A stretch of 64,000 nucleotides of DNA from DATBLE01 sp046734335 (GCA_046734335.1 JBKPRA010000053.1:1-64000); one strand, 5' to 3'; positions 24,327-34,027 are shown, counted from the first letter of the stretch. Notes: a model not told the origin generated them from the letters alone. Program-made: numbers and translations.

Positions 24327-26684
24327 GTGCCGAAGAGCGACCTGACCGCGTACCGCCGCAAGCGTGATGCGGCTCGTACTCCCGAACCGATGCCGTCTTC
24401 GCGCCGCCCCAGGACAGCTCGCGGGAAACCGAAGCCCATCTTCGTCGTCCAGCGCCACGACGCGCGCCGACTCCACTACGACTTCCGGCTCGAGCGCGGC
24501 GGAGCGCTTGCCAGCTGGGCAGTGCCGAAGGGCGTGCCGCTCGAGACCGGCCAGCGTGCGCTCGCCGTCCACGTCGAGGACCATCCGCTCGACTACGCCA
24601 CCTTCGAGGGCGAGATCCCGCAGGGCGCGTACGGCGCGGGCACGGTCGAGATTTGGGACAGCGGGACGTACGAGCTCGTCGAGGAGAAGAAGGACGGCGG
24701 GCTGACCGTCCGGCTCGACGGCGCTCGTCTGCAGGGATTGTGGACGCTGATCCCGGCGAAGCTGGACGGCGACCCCAAGAACTGGCTGCTGATTCGGAAG
24801 CGCGAGGATGGGCAGGGGGCCGAGGGCGAGGGTCGGTCGCGACACCGCTACGAGGTGATGCTCGCCACCCCGGACGAAAACGTGCCGAAGGGCGATTCGT
24901 GGCTGTTCGAGGTGAAGTGGGACGGTTACCGCGCGCTGGCGTACGTGCGCGGCGGCGAGGCTCAGCTCCTCAGTCGGAAGGGAAACGACCTGACCGCCCG
25001 CTTTGCCAAGGTCGCGAAGGAGCTGGCGAAGGCGGTGAAAACGCCCGATTGTGTCTTGGACGGCGAGGTCTGCGCCCTCGACGAGGACGGCCGCCCGAGC
25101 TTCTCGGCGATGCAGCAGGGAAAACCCGGCACGCCGATTGTCTACGAGGCCTTTGACGTGCTCGAGGTCGACGGAGAGCCGCTGGTCGATCTGCCGCTCC
25201 ATGAGCGACGGGCGCGGCTCGAGCGGCTACTCGACCGGCGCTACACGACTGTCAGGGTCTCCGATGCGTTCGACGACGGCCAGTCCCTGTACGAGGCGGC
25301 GGTGGAGCAGCACCTGGAGGGGATCGTCGCCAAGCGGGCGGACTCTCCGTACAGGCAGGGCAGGCGCACGCGCGAATGGCTGAAGATCAAGACGCACGGC
25401 CGGCAGGAGTTCGTGATCGCCGGTTACACGAAGGGCCAGGGCCGGCGCTCGGGCCGATTCGGCTCGCTCGTGCTCGGGGTCTGGCGCGGCGACGAGCTCG
25501 CCTACGCCGGCAACGTCGGTACTGGCTTCACCGACCAGGTGATCGACGACCTGTTGGCGAAGCTGCGGCCGCTCGAGCAGAAGGAGTGCCCTTTCCCGGT
25601 CGTGCCGAAGATGCCGAAGGTGCGGAAGGCGGACGTGGTCTGGGTGAGGCCGGAGCTGGTCTGCGAGGTGGAGTTCGTCGAGTGGACGCACGACGGGCGG
25701 CTGCGGGCTCCGTCCTTCCAGGGGTTGCGCGAGGACAAGGCTGCGCGCGAGGTTCATCGCGAGGAGCCGCTCCCGACCGAGCTTCGGGTCGGCAGACGCA
25801 CGCTGAAGCTCTCCAACCTCGACAAGGTCTTCTTCCCCGAGGAGGGGATCACCAAGGGCGACCTGCTCGCCTACTACCGCTCGGTCGCGCCGCTCTTGCT
25901 GCCGCATCTGAAGGACCGGCCGTTCACCATGAAGCGCTACCCCGACGGGATCGCGGGCGGGCACTTCTTCCAGAAGGACGCGCCCAAGCACATGCCGGAC
26001 TGGATCCCGACCCGCGAGTTCGAGGTCTCCACGCGCGACTCGCCACGGCAGCGACGAATGATCCGGGCGCCGCTGGTCAACGACGAGCTGGCGCTGCTCT
26101 GGATGGTGAACATGGGCTGCATCGACCTGAACACGTGGTACTCGCGGGTCGACAGGCCCGAGCGGCCTGACTTCGTCCTTTTCGACCTCGACCCCGCCGC
26201 CGACGTCGGTTTCGCGGAGGTGGTCGAGGTTGCGCTGCTCGTGAAGGAGGTGCTCGACGCGCTCGGGCTCACCGGTTTCGCGAAGACCAGCGGCAGCGAC
26301 GGCATGCACGTGCTCGTGCCGGTGGAGCGGCGGTACACGTACGACCAGACGCGGGAGTTCGCCGAGATCGTCGCGGGCACGCTCGCGCGCACCCACCAGG
26401 GGCTGGTTACGACCGAGTGGTCGAAGGCGAAGCGGCGCGGCGTCCTGATCGACGCGAACCAGAACGGCGAAGGCAAGACGATCGCGTCGGTCTACTCGGT
26501 ACGGCCGCATCCGGGCGCGCCCGTCTCGACCCCGCTCCGCTGGGAGGAGGTTCGAGACGGGCTGGATCCGAAGGCGTTCGGGCCGGATGTCGTCCTGGCC
26601 CGAGTCGAGCAGCACGGCGACCTGTTCGAGGGTGTCCTGGCCGAGAAGCAGTCTCTCGGCCAGGCCCTCGCCGCGGTCCGGTAG
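24327..26684 (+). CDS. ligD: Multifunctional ATP-dependent DNA ligase LigD (PE-LIG-POL)
   Basis: 785 residues for bacterial non-homologous end joining. Phosphoesterase domain (about 30-140): QRHDARRLHYDFRLERGG. Ligase domain (about 178-478): nucleophile Lys197 in FEVKWDGYRAL, LDGEVCALDE and EGIVAKRADSPY. Primase/polymerase domain (about 482-785): KVFFPEEGITKGDL and DFVLFDLDPA. The order PE-LIG-POL is that of Pseudomonas, not the POL-PE-LIG of mycobacteria. GTG 24327 is 6 bp after AGGAG; the frame remains open further up but without a good start. No ku gene is adjacent. Confidence 0.93.
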   Translation: MPKSDLTAYRRKRDAARTPEPMPSSRRPRTARGKPKPIFVVQRHDARRLHYDFRLERGGALASWAVPKGVPLETGQRALAVHVEDHPLDYATFEGEIPQGAYGAGTVEIWDSGTYELVEEKKDGGLTVRLDGARLQGLWTLIPAKLDGDPKNWLLIRKREDGQGAEGEGRSRHRYEVMLATPDENVPKGDSWLFEVKWDGYRALAYVRGGEAQLLSRKGNDLTARFAKVAKELAKAVKTPDCVLDGEVCALDEDGRPSFSAMQQGKPGTPIVYEAFDVLEVDGEPLVDLPLHERRARLERLLDRRYTTVRVSDAFDDGQSLYEAAVEQHLEGIVAKRADSPYRQGRRTREWLKIKTHGRQEFVIAGYTKGQGRRSGRFGSLVLGVWRGDELAYAGNVGTGFTDQVIDDLLAKLRPLEQKECPFPVVPKMPKVRKADVVWVRPELVCEVEFVEWTHDGRLRAPSFQGLREDKAAREVHREEPLPTELRVGRRTLKLSNLDKVFFPEEGITKGDLLAYYRSVAPLLLPHLKDRPFTMKRYPDGIAGGHFFQKDAPKHMPDWIPTREFEVSTRDSPRQRRMIRAPLVNDELALLWMVNMGCIDLNTWYSRVDRPERPDFVLFDLDPAADVGFAEVVEVALLVKEVLDALGLTGFAKTSGSDGMHVLVPVERRYTYDQTREFAEIVAGTLARTHQGLVTTEWSKAKRRGVLIDANQNGEGKTIASVYSVRPHPGAPVSTPLRWEEVRDGLDPKAFGPDVVLARVEQHGDLFEGVLAEKQSLGQALAAVR

Positions 26685-26687
26685 CGC

Positions 26688-28070
26688 CTATGCCGCCGGC
26701 CGGATGTTCTGGTTGACGCGGAAGACGTTGTCGGGGTCGTACTGCGCCTTGATCTTCGCGAGGCGCTCGTAGTTCGCACCGTACGTCGCCTGGACCCGCT
26801 CCTGTCCTTCATCCATCATGAAGTTGACGTAGGCGCCGCCCGCAGAGTACGGGTGCAACGCCTCCCAGTAGCCGACGGTCCAGTCGCGGAGGGCCCCGGC
26901 ACTCGCCGGGTCGGGGTCGACGCCGATGATCACCTGCGACCAGCCGGCGTCGCGGTACGCCCAGGGCGTCTCGTCGTTGCCGACGTCGTGAGCGGCGCCG
27001 TCGATCGGGTAGATGTGCGAGCCCGACTTCCAGGTCGGCACCTTGTCGTTCCATTCCTGGTTCAGTGCGATCGCCTCGTCCGGGATCTCGCCGACGAAGT
27101 CGGCGCGCCAGTACCACTGGTCGCCAGGCCCGTACAGGCCGTCGAAGGCGCTGTTCAGTCCCGCCAGCGGCATCCGTGCGGCGCCGTGCAGGAGCGGCTC
27201 GCTCACCGCAAGCATCGGCGCCATGAGCTCCTCTGCCTCCTCGTCCGTGCCGACGATGCACCAGACCACCATGCACACCTTGCGCAGGTGGATCTCCTCC
27301 GGGAACGGCGGGGCCGGCGGGACCTTGTGGAAGGCGAAGAAACCGCTCGCGTTCCGGGGGAGCGCCGGCTGGAACTCGCGATAGGCGGCCAACAGCTCGT
27401 CGGCCTGTTCCAGTGGCCACAGCGTCGGCCCTCCGACGACGTCGGACACCGGCTGCGCCTGGAAGGTGAACTCGGTGACGGCGCCGAAGTTCCCGCCGCC
27501 GCCGCGAAGCGCCCAGAACAGATCGCTGTTCTCGTCCTCGCTGGCGGTGACCTGCTGCCCGTCGGCGAGCACCACCTCTGCGGAGAGCAGGTTGTCGACC
27601 GTCAGTCCGTAACCGCGGGTCAGATGGCCCGTCCCGCCGCCGAGCGTCAGGCCGGCGACGCCGGTGGTCGAGATGATTCCGCAGGGCACCGCCAGCCCGT
27701 GCTCCTGTGTGGCCTGGTCGACGTCGGACCAGGTGCACCCGCCGCCGACTCGGGCCGTCCCGTTCGCGGGATCGACCGACACCGACCGCATGAGCGAGAG
27801 GTCGGCGACGACGCCGTCGTCGACGACGCCGAGCCCCCCGCCGTTGTGACCGCCGCCGCGGATCGCCAGCGGGACGTCGTTGTCCTTCGCGAACGCAATC
27901 GCCCGCGCGGCGTCCTCGCTCGAGGCGCAGCGGGCGATCAGCAGCGGACGTTTGTCGATCATCGCGTTGAACACCACGCGTGCCTCGTCGTAACCCGTGT
28001 CCTCTTGACCGATCAACTCTCCCTCGAAGCCCGCGCCCAACTCTCGGCGGGCAGCCTCCGTTGCACTCAT
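26688..28070 (-). CDS. FAD-linked oxidoreductase, berberine-bridge-enzyme family
   Basis: 460 residues. The PCMH-type FAD domain shows PLAIRGGGHNGGG, with the His usually bound covalently to FAD, and VPCGIISTTGVAGLTLGGGTGHLTR, whose Cys may provide the second bond. The C-terminal BBE motif YGANYERLAKIKAQYDPDNVFRVNQNI is very clear. Such enzymes oxidise sugars, alcohols or alkaloids with oxygen. No signal peptide is seen, so it is probably cytoplasmic. GGAGG lies 8 bp before ATG 28070. It is convergent with ligD, 3 bp apart. Confidence 0.85.
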   Translation of the reverse strand: MSATEAARRELGAGFEGELIGQEDTGYDEARVVFNAMIDKRPLLIARCASSEDAARAIAFAKDNDVPLAIRGGGHNGGGLGVVDDGVVADLSLMRSVSVDPANGTARVGGGCTWSDVDQATQEHGLAVPCGIISTTGVAGLTLGGGTGHLTRGYGLTVDNLLSAEVVLADGQQVTASEDENSDLFWALRGGGGNFGAVTEFTFQAQPVSDVVGGPTLWPLEQADELLAAYREFQPALPRNASGFFAFHKVPPAPPFPEEIHLRKVCMVVWCIVGTDEEAEELMAPMLAVSEPLLHGAARMPLAGLNSAFDGLYGPGDQWYWRADFVGEIPDEAIALNQEWNDKVPTWKSGSHIYPIDGAAHDVGNDETPWAYRDAGWSQVIIGVDPDPASAGALRDWTVGYWEALHPYSAGGAYVNFMMDEGQERVQATYGANYERLAKIKAQYDPDNVFRVNQNIRPAA

Positions 28071-28168
28071 TCTCGTACCTCCTTCTCCGGTTGTTGCCGG
28101 TGGAGTCTACGACCTCGTCGGTTCAGGTTTCGTTACGGCCGGTACTCGACAGGACACCGGGGCCGCTC

Positions 28169-28174
28169 TAGCAT
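28169..28174 (+). promoter_or_regulatory. -10-like hexamer TAGCAT before the NIF3-like gene
   Basis: It lies 6 bases before GTG 28181, with no ribosome-binding site. Confidence 0.45.
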
Positions 28175-28180
28175 CCGCGC

Positions 28181-29047
28181 GTGCAGCTTGCGACGCTCGT
28201 CGCGGAGCTCGACGCCTACTTCCGGGTGCCCGACGTCCGCGGCGACGACTGGTCGAAGGCGTTCGACCAGGTCTACGTCGAGCCCTACTGGCGCGACCAC
28301 GTGGTGCCCGGTTGGGAGGGCCGCTGGAACGGTCTGTGCGTTCGGGGTGCCGCCGAGGTCGAGCGAGTCGCCACCTGTGTCTTTCCGAGCGACAGGATCG
28401 TCTCAGGGCTCGAGCCGGGGACCTTCCTCTTCTCCGAGCATCCGCTCGACTTCGGCGACGAGCCGGGGTTCCTGCCGCTCTCGGCGGCGACGTTCGAGCG
28501 GATGCGCAAGGACGGGATCAGCTTCTACAACGTCCATGCGCCGCTCGACATGCACCCCGAGGTCTCGCCCTCCCGACTCTGCGCGCTCGGAGTCGGGCTG
28601 GAGAGCCTCGTTGAGTACTTCCCGATCTGCGAGGGCATTCCGGGCGGGGCGGCGATCATCGGCGAGAGCCGGTTGACCGTCGACGGGGTCGCCGACGCGC
28701 TGCGGTCATTCCTCGGGCCGGAGATTCTCGTGCACGTCCTCACCCGATCACGAGGAGAGGCCGGACGCGTGGCCATGGTCGCGGGCGGCGGCGCCGTGTC
28801 GGAGATCCTCGAGGCGTCGCTCGAGCGCGGCTGCGACACGTACGTGACCGGCAACGCCGCGACCAACTGCCGGCTCGACTTCGTGCAGGAGGAGGTCCGG
28901 GCGTTCCGCCGGCACGCCGACGAGGCCGGCGTCACGCTCATCGACGCCATGCACTACGGGATGGAGAAGCCGCCGCAGCTGGCGATGGTCGACTGGTTCA
29001 GGGCGCACGGCCTCGCGGCCGAGTTCGTCCCCGACGGGCCCAAGTAG
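28181..29047 (+). CDS. NIF3-like (DUF34) metal-binding protein
   Basis: 288 residues. Typical NIF3 features are the dimetal site segment ISFYNVHAPLD and the C-terminal HYGMEKPP with conserved His and Glu, plus a central VAMVAGGGAVSEILEASLERGCDTYVTGN, the strongest family block. The N-terminal third is divergent and lacks the usual DN-GL-G motif. The family is widespread; a role as a metal-insertion or nucleotide-related hydrolase has been proposed but is unsettled. The stop is 2 bp from the 3' end of the opposite HD-GYP gene. Confidence 0.72.
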   Translation: MQLATLVAELDAYFRVPDVRGDDWSKAFDQVYVEPYWRDHVVPGWEGRWNGLCVRGAAEVERVATCVFPSDRIVSGLEPGTFLFSEHPLDFGDEPGFLPLSAATFERMRKDGISFYNVHAPLDMHPEVSPSRLCALGVGLESLVEYFPICEGIPGGAAIIGESRLTVDGVADALRSFLGPEILVHVLTRSRGEAGRVAMVAGGGAVSEILEASLERGCDTYVTGNAATNCRLDFVQEEVRAFRRHADEAGVTLIDAMHYGMEKPPQLAMVDWFRAHGLAAEFVPDGPK

Positions 29048-29049
29048 CG

Positions 29050-30456
29050 CTAGACCGCCACGGCCAACTCGCCCTCGCGCTCGCGGGCGAGGACACGCTC
29101 GAGCGCCGTCACACAGCGGTGGTCGAAGGCCTCGCCGGTCTCCTCGCGCAGGAGGGCGATCGCCTGCTCGTGCGTCCAGGCCTCGCGGTAGACGCGCGGC
29201 GAGATGAGCGCGTCGTAGACGTCGCACACGGTGAGGATCCTGGTGTCGATTTGGAGCTCACCGGCCTCGATCCCGCGGGGGTACCCGTCCCCGGCGAGCC
29301 GTTCGTGGTGGTCGAGCACGAGCCGGCGGACGGTTTCGGCGAAGCCGCCGAGTTCGCCCAGCAGTTTTCGACCCCACTCGGGGTGGCGCTTGATCACGGC
29401 GAACTCGTCGTCGGTCAGCGGGCCGGGCTTCTTCAGGATCGGGTCGGGGACGCGGAGCTTGCCGATGTCGTGGAGCAGACCGCCGATCGCCAGCTGGCGG
29501 AGCCGGTGAGGCGGCAGGCCGAGCTCCTCGCCGACCTGGACGGCGCGCATTGCCACCCGCCGCGTGTGCTCCTCGGTCGAGACGTCCTTCTCGGCCAGAT
29601 GCCTGGTCAAGGCGCGGACGCGCGCGCCGAGGAACGCTTCCTCCTGGGCGACGAGCTCCGCCGCACGCAGGTCACCTGAAAGGGGGCGCGACTGCGCCGA
29701 GCGACGCAGGTCGAGCGCGACCTGCACGCCGACGGCGACGATCCCGGAGAGCTCCAGCAGATGCCCGAGCCACCAGCCCAGCTCCGACCATGTGAGCAGC
29801 ATCGCCGGCGGCACGGCGGCCATCAGCCACACGAGTCCGACTACGACGCCGAGATCGCTGCTCCGCCGGGTGAGCCGATAGGTCCGCTGCGCGCGCAGGA
29901 GGAGGACGCCGTAGAACACGACGGCGACCGCCAGCGCCGCCAGCGCGACCGGCCCGCCGGGCTTCGGGATGTTGCTCAGCAGCGAGGGGCGGAGCATGCA
30001 GGCGGTACCGAGGGCTGCAATTGCGAGCAGCAGCAGAGCCTGGAGGACAAGCAGACGGCTGACGCCACGCGGCCGGCGAAGTGACGGCAGGGCCGAGAGC
30101 GCGAGCACGGCGCCGCCGATCGGCAGGGTGGCCGCGCCGGTGAAGCCGACGAGGCCGTTGTACGGAAGGATGATCCCCGGCGTCGCGAGCCCGTGCAGCG
30201 CGAGCAGGGCGGCCATGACCGTGAACGCGGTACCGAGCAGAACCGTGCGGCCGTCGTTCCGTTTCGCACCGACGATCGTCAGGGCAACGGCGGCGAGCGT
30301 CGCCACCAGGGCGGTGAGGCCGACGCCGGCGAAGTGCGTCCAGGCTCCGAACGAGACCTGGTCGTGCGCGAGGAAGCCGAGCAGGCTGGTCGGTAGGAGG
30401 ATCGCCGCTGCCGCGCACGCGAGCGCGGGCACTGCCGTGTGTCCCGGAAGCCGCAC
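29050..30456 (-). CDS. Membrane-anchored HD-GYP domain phosphodiesterase
   Basis: 468 residues. The first about 265 are hydrophobic with seven or eight predicted membrane helices, an uncharacterised sensor. The C-terminal HD-GYP domain (about 285-460) has HTRRVAMRA, the HD pair in GGLLHDIGKLRVPD, HPEWG, and DHHERLAGDGYPRG. HD-GYP enzymes hydrolyse cyclic di-GMP. The GYP triplet is intact, so activity is likely. No diguanylate cyclase gene is nearby. The start is GTG 30456. The 3' end nearly touches the NIF3-like gene. Confidence 0.87.
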   Translation of the reverse strand: MRLPGHTAVPALACAAAAILLPTSLLGFLAHDQVSFGAWTHFAGVGLTALVATLAAVALTIVGAKRNDGRTVLLGTAFTVMAALLALHGLATPGIILPYNGLVGFTGAATLPIGGAVLALSALPSLRRPRGVSRLLVLQALLLLAIAALGTACMLRPSLLSNIPKPGGPVALAALAVAVVFYGVLLLRAQRTYRLTRRSSDLGVVVGLVWLMAAVPPAMLLTWSELGWWLGHLLELSGIVAVGVQVALDLRRSAQSRPLSGDLRAAELVAQEEAFLGARVRALTRHLAEKDVSTEEHTRRVAMRAVQVGEELGLPPHRLRQLAIGGLLHDIGKLRVPDPILKKPGPLTDDEFAVIKRHPEWGRKLLGELGGFAETVRRLVLDHHERLAGDGYPRGIEAGELQIDTRILTVCDVYDALISPRVYREAWTHEQAIALLREETGEAFDHRCVTALERVLAREREGELAVAV

Positions 30457-30498
30457 GCCGCAGATATCGGCGGGCCCCGGTTCGTGCTTGATCCCCTG

Positions 30499-31683
30499 CT
30501 AGGAAAAGGTTTCCAGTGCCCCTTCGTAGGAGCGGGCGCCGCGGACGCAGGTTGCGCGGGAGGCTGCATACCGTAGGCGCGAACAACCTTTCGTCTCGAA
30601 GGAGCCGTTGGTGATCACGTTCAGCGTCTTCCCGAGCCACGAGTAGCAGAAGGCCTGCGCCGTGGGGACGTTCGCGCAGGCGCGGATCAGCCCGAGCTTC
30701 GTCGAGAACGGGGCGAGCGCGTAGGTCTGGACGCGGAGCCCGCGCAGGCAGTCGGCGGCCTCGGAGCCCTCGAGGCCCGCACACGTCCGCAGCTGCTCCA
30801 GGGGATCGTCCGACCGGATCAGCGACGCGCCGGTCAGGCAGCCGGAGAGCTGGAGCGCGTGTAGCCCGCTGCACGTCCCGAGAATCCCGCCCGCAGAGCT
30901 CGGCAGCTTCGGCGGCGGCCGCTCCAGCAGCGCGCGATACCAGCACACGCGCACGTACCGCGAGGGCTGGGCGGCGCACAGCTTCCGCGGCGAGGTAACC
31001 GTGCCGGTCGGCCGTCGCGTCCCGTCGAGCCCCGCGACCGCGATCCAGTAGTCGTGGAAGACGCCCTGTGCGCAGTCGAGGGAGTCGTCCGGGCCGAGCT
31101 TGCTGCACGACGCCAGCGCCGGGTCGACGAAGTCGTTGAACTGCCGCGCGTACGCGTGTCCGAGCCCATGGATGCAGCTGTACCGCTGGTAGCGGGTGGG
31201 AGCCCGGTGACAGTCGGCGGCTGCGCCCTTCGGGCCGAGCTTCTCGATCTGTGGCCCGAGCGCGATCAGCATCCCGTGCGCGAAGCCGGCCGAGCAGCCG
31301 GGGTCGTTCGTCTTCGGCAGGTAGTTCAGGAGTTTGGTCAGCGTCACGTGTTCCCTCTTGCCGTAGCGTCGGCCGACCGAGTGCATCATCACATGGCAAT
31401 TCGCCTGGAGCCAGGCGCCGACCGAATGCACGTAGGCGTCGATGCGAGGCAGCTCGTTCGCCGGGTCGTTCGTGTGCTCGACGAGCAGAGTTGCCTGGTC
31501 GATCAGGCACGAGCGGTAGAACGGCAGCGTCGCCTCGAACCGCTTGCAGCTCGTGAAGGTCCGCGACTCGAGCGGGTACTTGCCGTAGCCGAACGGTGTG
31601 TCGCCGGGACCGCCGTTCGCGGAAGCGATTGCGGGCAAGGCGAGTGCGGCCGCGGCGACGGCGAAGAGAACGCGGCCGCGCAT
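30499..31683 (-). CDS. Secreted cysteine-pair repeat protein of unknown function
   Basis: 394 residues. A signal peptide (cleavage about ASA-N, residues 21-23) precedes a mature protein with about 20 Cys. From residue 158 they come in pairs 10-12 apart: 158/170, 193/204, 236/247, 271/282, 301/312, 336/346, 367/379. The unit repeats about every 30-43 residues and the second Cys is often followed by x-x-Gly. Three units have the sharper form CxxGxxH (130-136, 170-176, 204-210). This suggests disulfide-stapled helical repeats, comparable in idea to Helicobacter Hcp/Sel1 proteins, but I do not recognise the family. A metal or haem role for the His is possible. Confidence 0.7.
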   Translation of the reverse strand: MRGRVLFAVAAAALALPAIASANGGPGDTPFGYGKYPLESRTFTSCKRFEATLPFYRSCLIDQATLLVEHTNDPANELPRIDAYVHSVGAWLQANCHVMMHSVGRRYGKREHVTLTKLLNYLPKTNDPGCSAGFAHGMLIALGPQIEKLGPKGAAADCHRAPTRYQRYSCIHGLGHAYARQFNDFVDPALASCSKLGPDDSLDCAQGVFHDYWIAVAGLDGTRRPTGTVTSPRKLCAAQPSRYVRVCWYRALLERPPPKLPSSAGGILGTCSGLHALQLSGCLTGASLIRSDDPLEQLRTCAGLEGSEAADCLRGLRVQTYALAPFSTKLGLIRACANVPTAQAFCYSWLGKTLNVITNGSFETKGCSRLRYAASRATCVRGARSYEGALETFS

Positions 31684-31691
31684 ACCGATTC

Positions 31692-31697
31692 AGACTA
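31692..31697 (-). promoter_or_regulatory. -10-like hexamer TAGTCT before the cysteine-pair repeat protein
   Basis: It lies 8 bases before ATG 31683. Confidence 0.4.
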
Positions 31698-31714
31698 GCT
31701 CCGGCCCCGATCGG

Positions 31715-34027
31715 TTAGGTCAGCCGGTACGGCACGGCCGTGAGGATCACGTGGGGCTCGAAGAGGAGGAGGCGCTTGACGTATAGCGCGCGCTGGTTGT
31801 GCATCAGGCGTTGCGGCCCGCTGAAGATCAGCTCCGGCATGACCACGACGGCGACGGTCTCCTGGTCGGCGGTCAGCTGCCGGAGGTAGTGGAGCAGCGG
31901 GTCGCCGAGATCACGGTAGTGGGCCTCCTCCACCTCGAGCGGGATCCGCATCGGCCGCCGCGCCCATTCGTCGTGCATTCGGTCAGCGTCATCGGCGTCG
32001 AAGGCAAAGTGCACCGCGCGTGTGTCCTCGAGCCCAAGCGAGCCGGCGTAGTTGACCGCCCGCAGCGTGGCTGCATGGGCGCCGGAGACGAGCACCCGGC
32101 AGACCGCCCTCTTCGGCGGCCGCCACTCGTCGCGGTTCCGGGCCAGCACCGGGACGTCGCTGATCACCACGCCGGGCTCGCTGAGCAGGTGCATCTTCAG
32201 CGCGAGCTCGGTCCGACGACGGAGCAGGGCGAGCAGTGACGGGCGGTGGAACTCCTCCGGGATGATCACCGTCACGAAGCTTGATTCGCCGCTGGGAATC
32301 CCCCACACCTCGTCGATCACGGCGTCGGCGCGGCCGCCCTCGGCGTGCACGATGTCCAGGTCGGGGCGCAGATCGGTGAGTTGCCGGAATCGCGGCCGAA
32401 TACCTGTATCGGTGTGTGGGCCGGGGACGTGGATCGCGCGGAAGTCGTCTCCCGCGATCTGTTTCGCGTACCAGACGGCCTCGAGCAGGGCCGCGTCGTA
32501 GGACTCGACGTAGAGCACGACGCGGTTCGTCGCCGGCGGCGCCGCGGCGACGGCCGAGACTCCGGCCCGCAGGCGCCGCCCGACCTTGCGGTAGTGGCGG
32601 TTGACCGCGTAGAAGCCGGCGACGAGCAGCGGGATCGCGACCGCCACCGCCCAGGCTCCCTCGAGGAACTTCGTCTCGACCACGAGCAGCGCGACCAGTG
32701 TGGTGGCGACTGCGCCGGCTCCGTTCAGTGCGAGGGACCTGCGCCACCCGGGAGTCCTGAGGCGGTTCCAGTGCCGGACCATCCCGACCTGCGAGAGCGT
32801 GAAGGCCGTGAAGACGCCGATCACGTACAGGTGGATCAGCGCGTTGACGTCGGCCTTGAACGCCCAGATCAACAGAGCAGCGACTCCGGCGAGGACGACG
32901 ATTCCGTTCGAGTAGACGAGCCGGTCGCCGAGGTTGACGAACTGCCGGGGGAAGTAACGGTCGCGGGCGAGGATCGCGCTCAGGCGCGGGAAACCCTGGT
33001 ACGACGTGTTGGCGGCCAGTACGAGGATGGCGAAGGTCAGGCCCTGGACGAGGTAGTAGAAGGCGGAGCCGTGTGAGCCGGCCGGGAAGGTCGCCCGCGC
33101 GATCTCCGACACGACCGACACGGAGTTGCTCGGGAGGGCATGCATGTGCACTGCGAGCCAGGAGACCCCGACGAACAGCGAGATGGCCATGCCGCCCATC
33201 ACGAGTAACGTGGTCGCGGCGTTGCGACCGTGCGGCGGCCTGAACGCGCCGACGCCGTTCGAGATCGACTCGACCCCCGTCAACGCTGCTGCGCCCGAGG
33301 CGAACGCCCGGAGGACGATCAGGACGCCGACTCCGCCGGCGGCCCCGACCGTGATCGGATTCGGGACGTGGGCCTGCGGACAGCCGCCCACGGCGCACCT
33401 TGCGACTCCGGTCCCGATCATCAGGTACATGACCGCGACGAAGGCGTAGGTCGGCAGCGCGAAGGCGATTCCGGACTCCCGGACGCCGCGCAGGTTGACG
33501 ACCGTCAACAGCAGGATCAGCAGCAGCGAAAGCCCGACCTTGTGAGCCGCGAGCGACGGCGCCGCCGAGGTGATCGCGAGCACACCGGCGGCGACCGAGA
33601 CCGACACGGTCAGGACGTAGTCGACCATCAAAGCGGCAGCGGCCACCAGGCTCGGCAGCGTGCCGAGGTTTTCCTTCGCGACCACGTAGGCGCCGCCGCT
33701 CGTCTCGTACGCCTTGACGGTCTGCGTGTAGGAGAGGACGACGATTCCGAGCACCGCGGCGATGGCGATCGAGACCGGCATCACGAGGTGGGCGGCTGTG
33801 ATCGACGCACCGGCCAGAACCACCAGCGCCGCCTCGGTTGCGTAGGCGACCGACGAGAGCGGGTCCGCAGCGAAGATCGGCAGGGCCAGCTTCTTCGAGA
33901 GCAGGGTCTCGCCCAGCTCGGCGGTGGTGCGAGGCCGCCCGATGACGGCCCGCTTCACCGTGTCGAGCGCATCCGGGCGCCGGACCTGTTCCTGTGTCGG
34001 CTTCGGCTTCTCTTCGGTCGTGATCAT
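31715..34027 (-). CDS. APC-superfamily permease, KimA-like potassium importer
   Basis: 770 residues. Residues about 45-500 form 12 membrane helices with the APC motif FAADPLSSVAYATEA and AFASGAAALTGVESISNGVGAF. KimA (YdaO) of Bacillus is a high-affinity proton/potassium symporter blocked by c-di-AMP, and this protein has the same layout with a cytoplasmic tail. The tail here (about 515-770) is longer and appears to hold two Usp-like folds (NRVVLYVESYDAALL and KRAVCRVLVSGAHAATLRAVNYA). The divergent KdpD/KdpE-like genes support a potassium role. Amino-acid transport remains an alternative. Confidence 0.75.
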   Translation of the reverse strand: MITTEEKPKPTQEQVRRPDALDTVKRAVIGRPRTTAELGETLLSKKLALPIFAADPLSSVAYATEAALVVLAGASITAAHLVMPVSIAIAAVLGIVVLSYTQTVKAYETSGGAYVVAKENLGTLPSLVAAAALMVDYVLTVSVSVAAGVLAITSAAPSLAAHKVGLSLLLILLLTVVNLRGVRESGIAFALPTYAFVAVMYLMIGTGVARCAVGGCPQAHVPNPITVGAAGGVGVLIVLRAFASGAAALTGVESISNGVGAFRPPHGRNAATTLLVMGGMAISLFVGVSWLAVHMHALPSNSVSVVSEIARATFPAGSHGSAFYYLVQGLTFAILVLAANTSYQGFPRLSAILARDRYFPRQFVNLGDRLVYSNGIVVLAGVAALLIWAFKADVNALIHLYVIGVFTAFTLSQVGMVRHWNRLRTPGWRRSLALNGAGAVATTLVALLVVETKFLEGAWAVAVAIPLLVAGFYAVNRHYRKVGRRLRAGVSAVAAAPPATNRVVLYVESYDAALLEAVWYAKQIAGDDFRAIHVPGPHTDTGIRPRFRQLTDLRPDLDIVHAEGGRADAVIDEVWGIPSGESSFVTVIIPEEFHRPSLLALLRRRTELALKMHLLSEPGVVISDVPVLARNRDEWRPPKRAVCRVLVSGAHAATLRAVNYAGSLGLEDTRAVHFAFDADDADRMHDEWARRPMRIPLEVEEAHYRDLGDPLLHYLRQLTADQETVAVVVMPELIFSGPQRLMHNQRALYVKRLLLFEPHVILTAVPYRLT

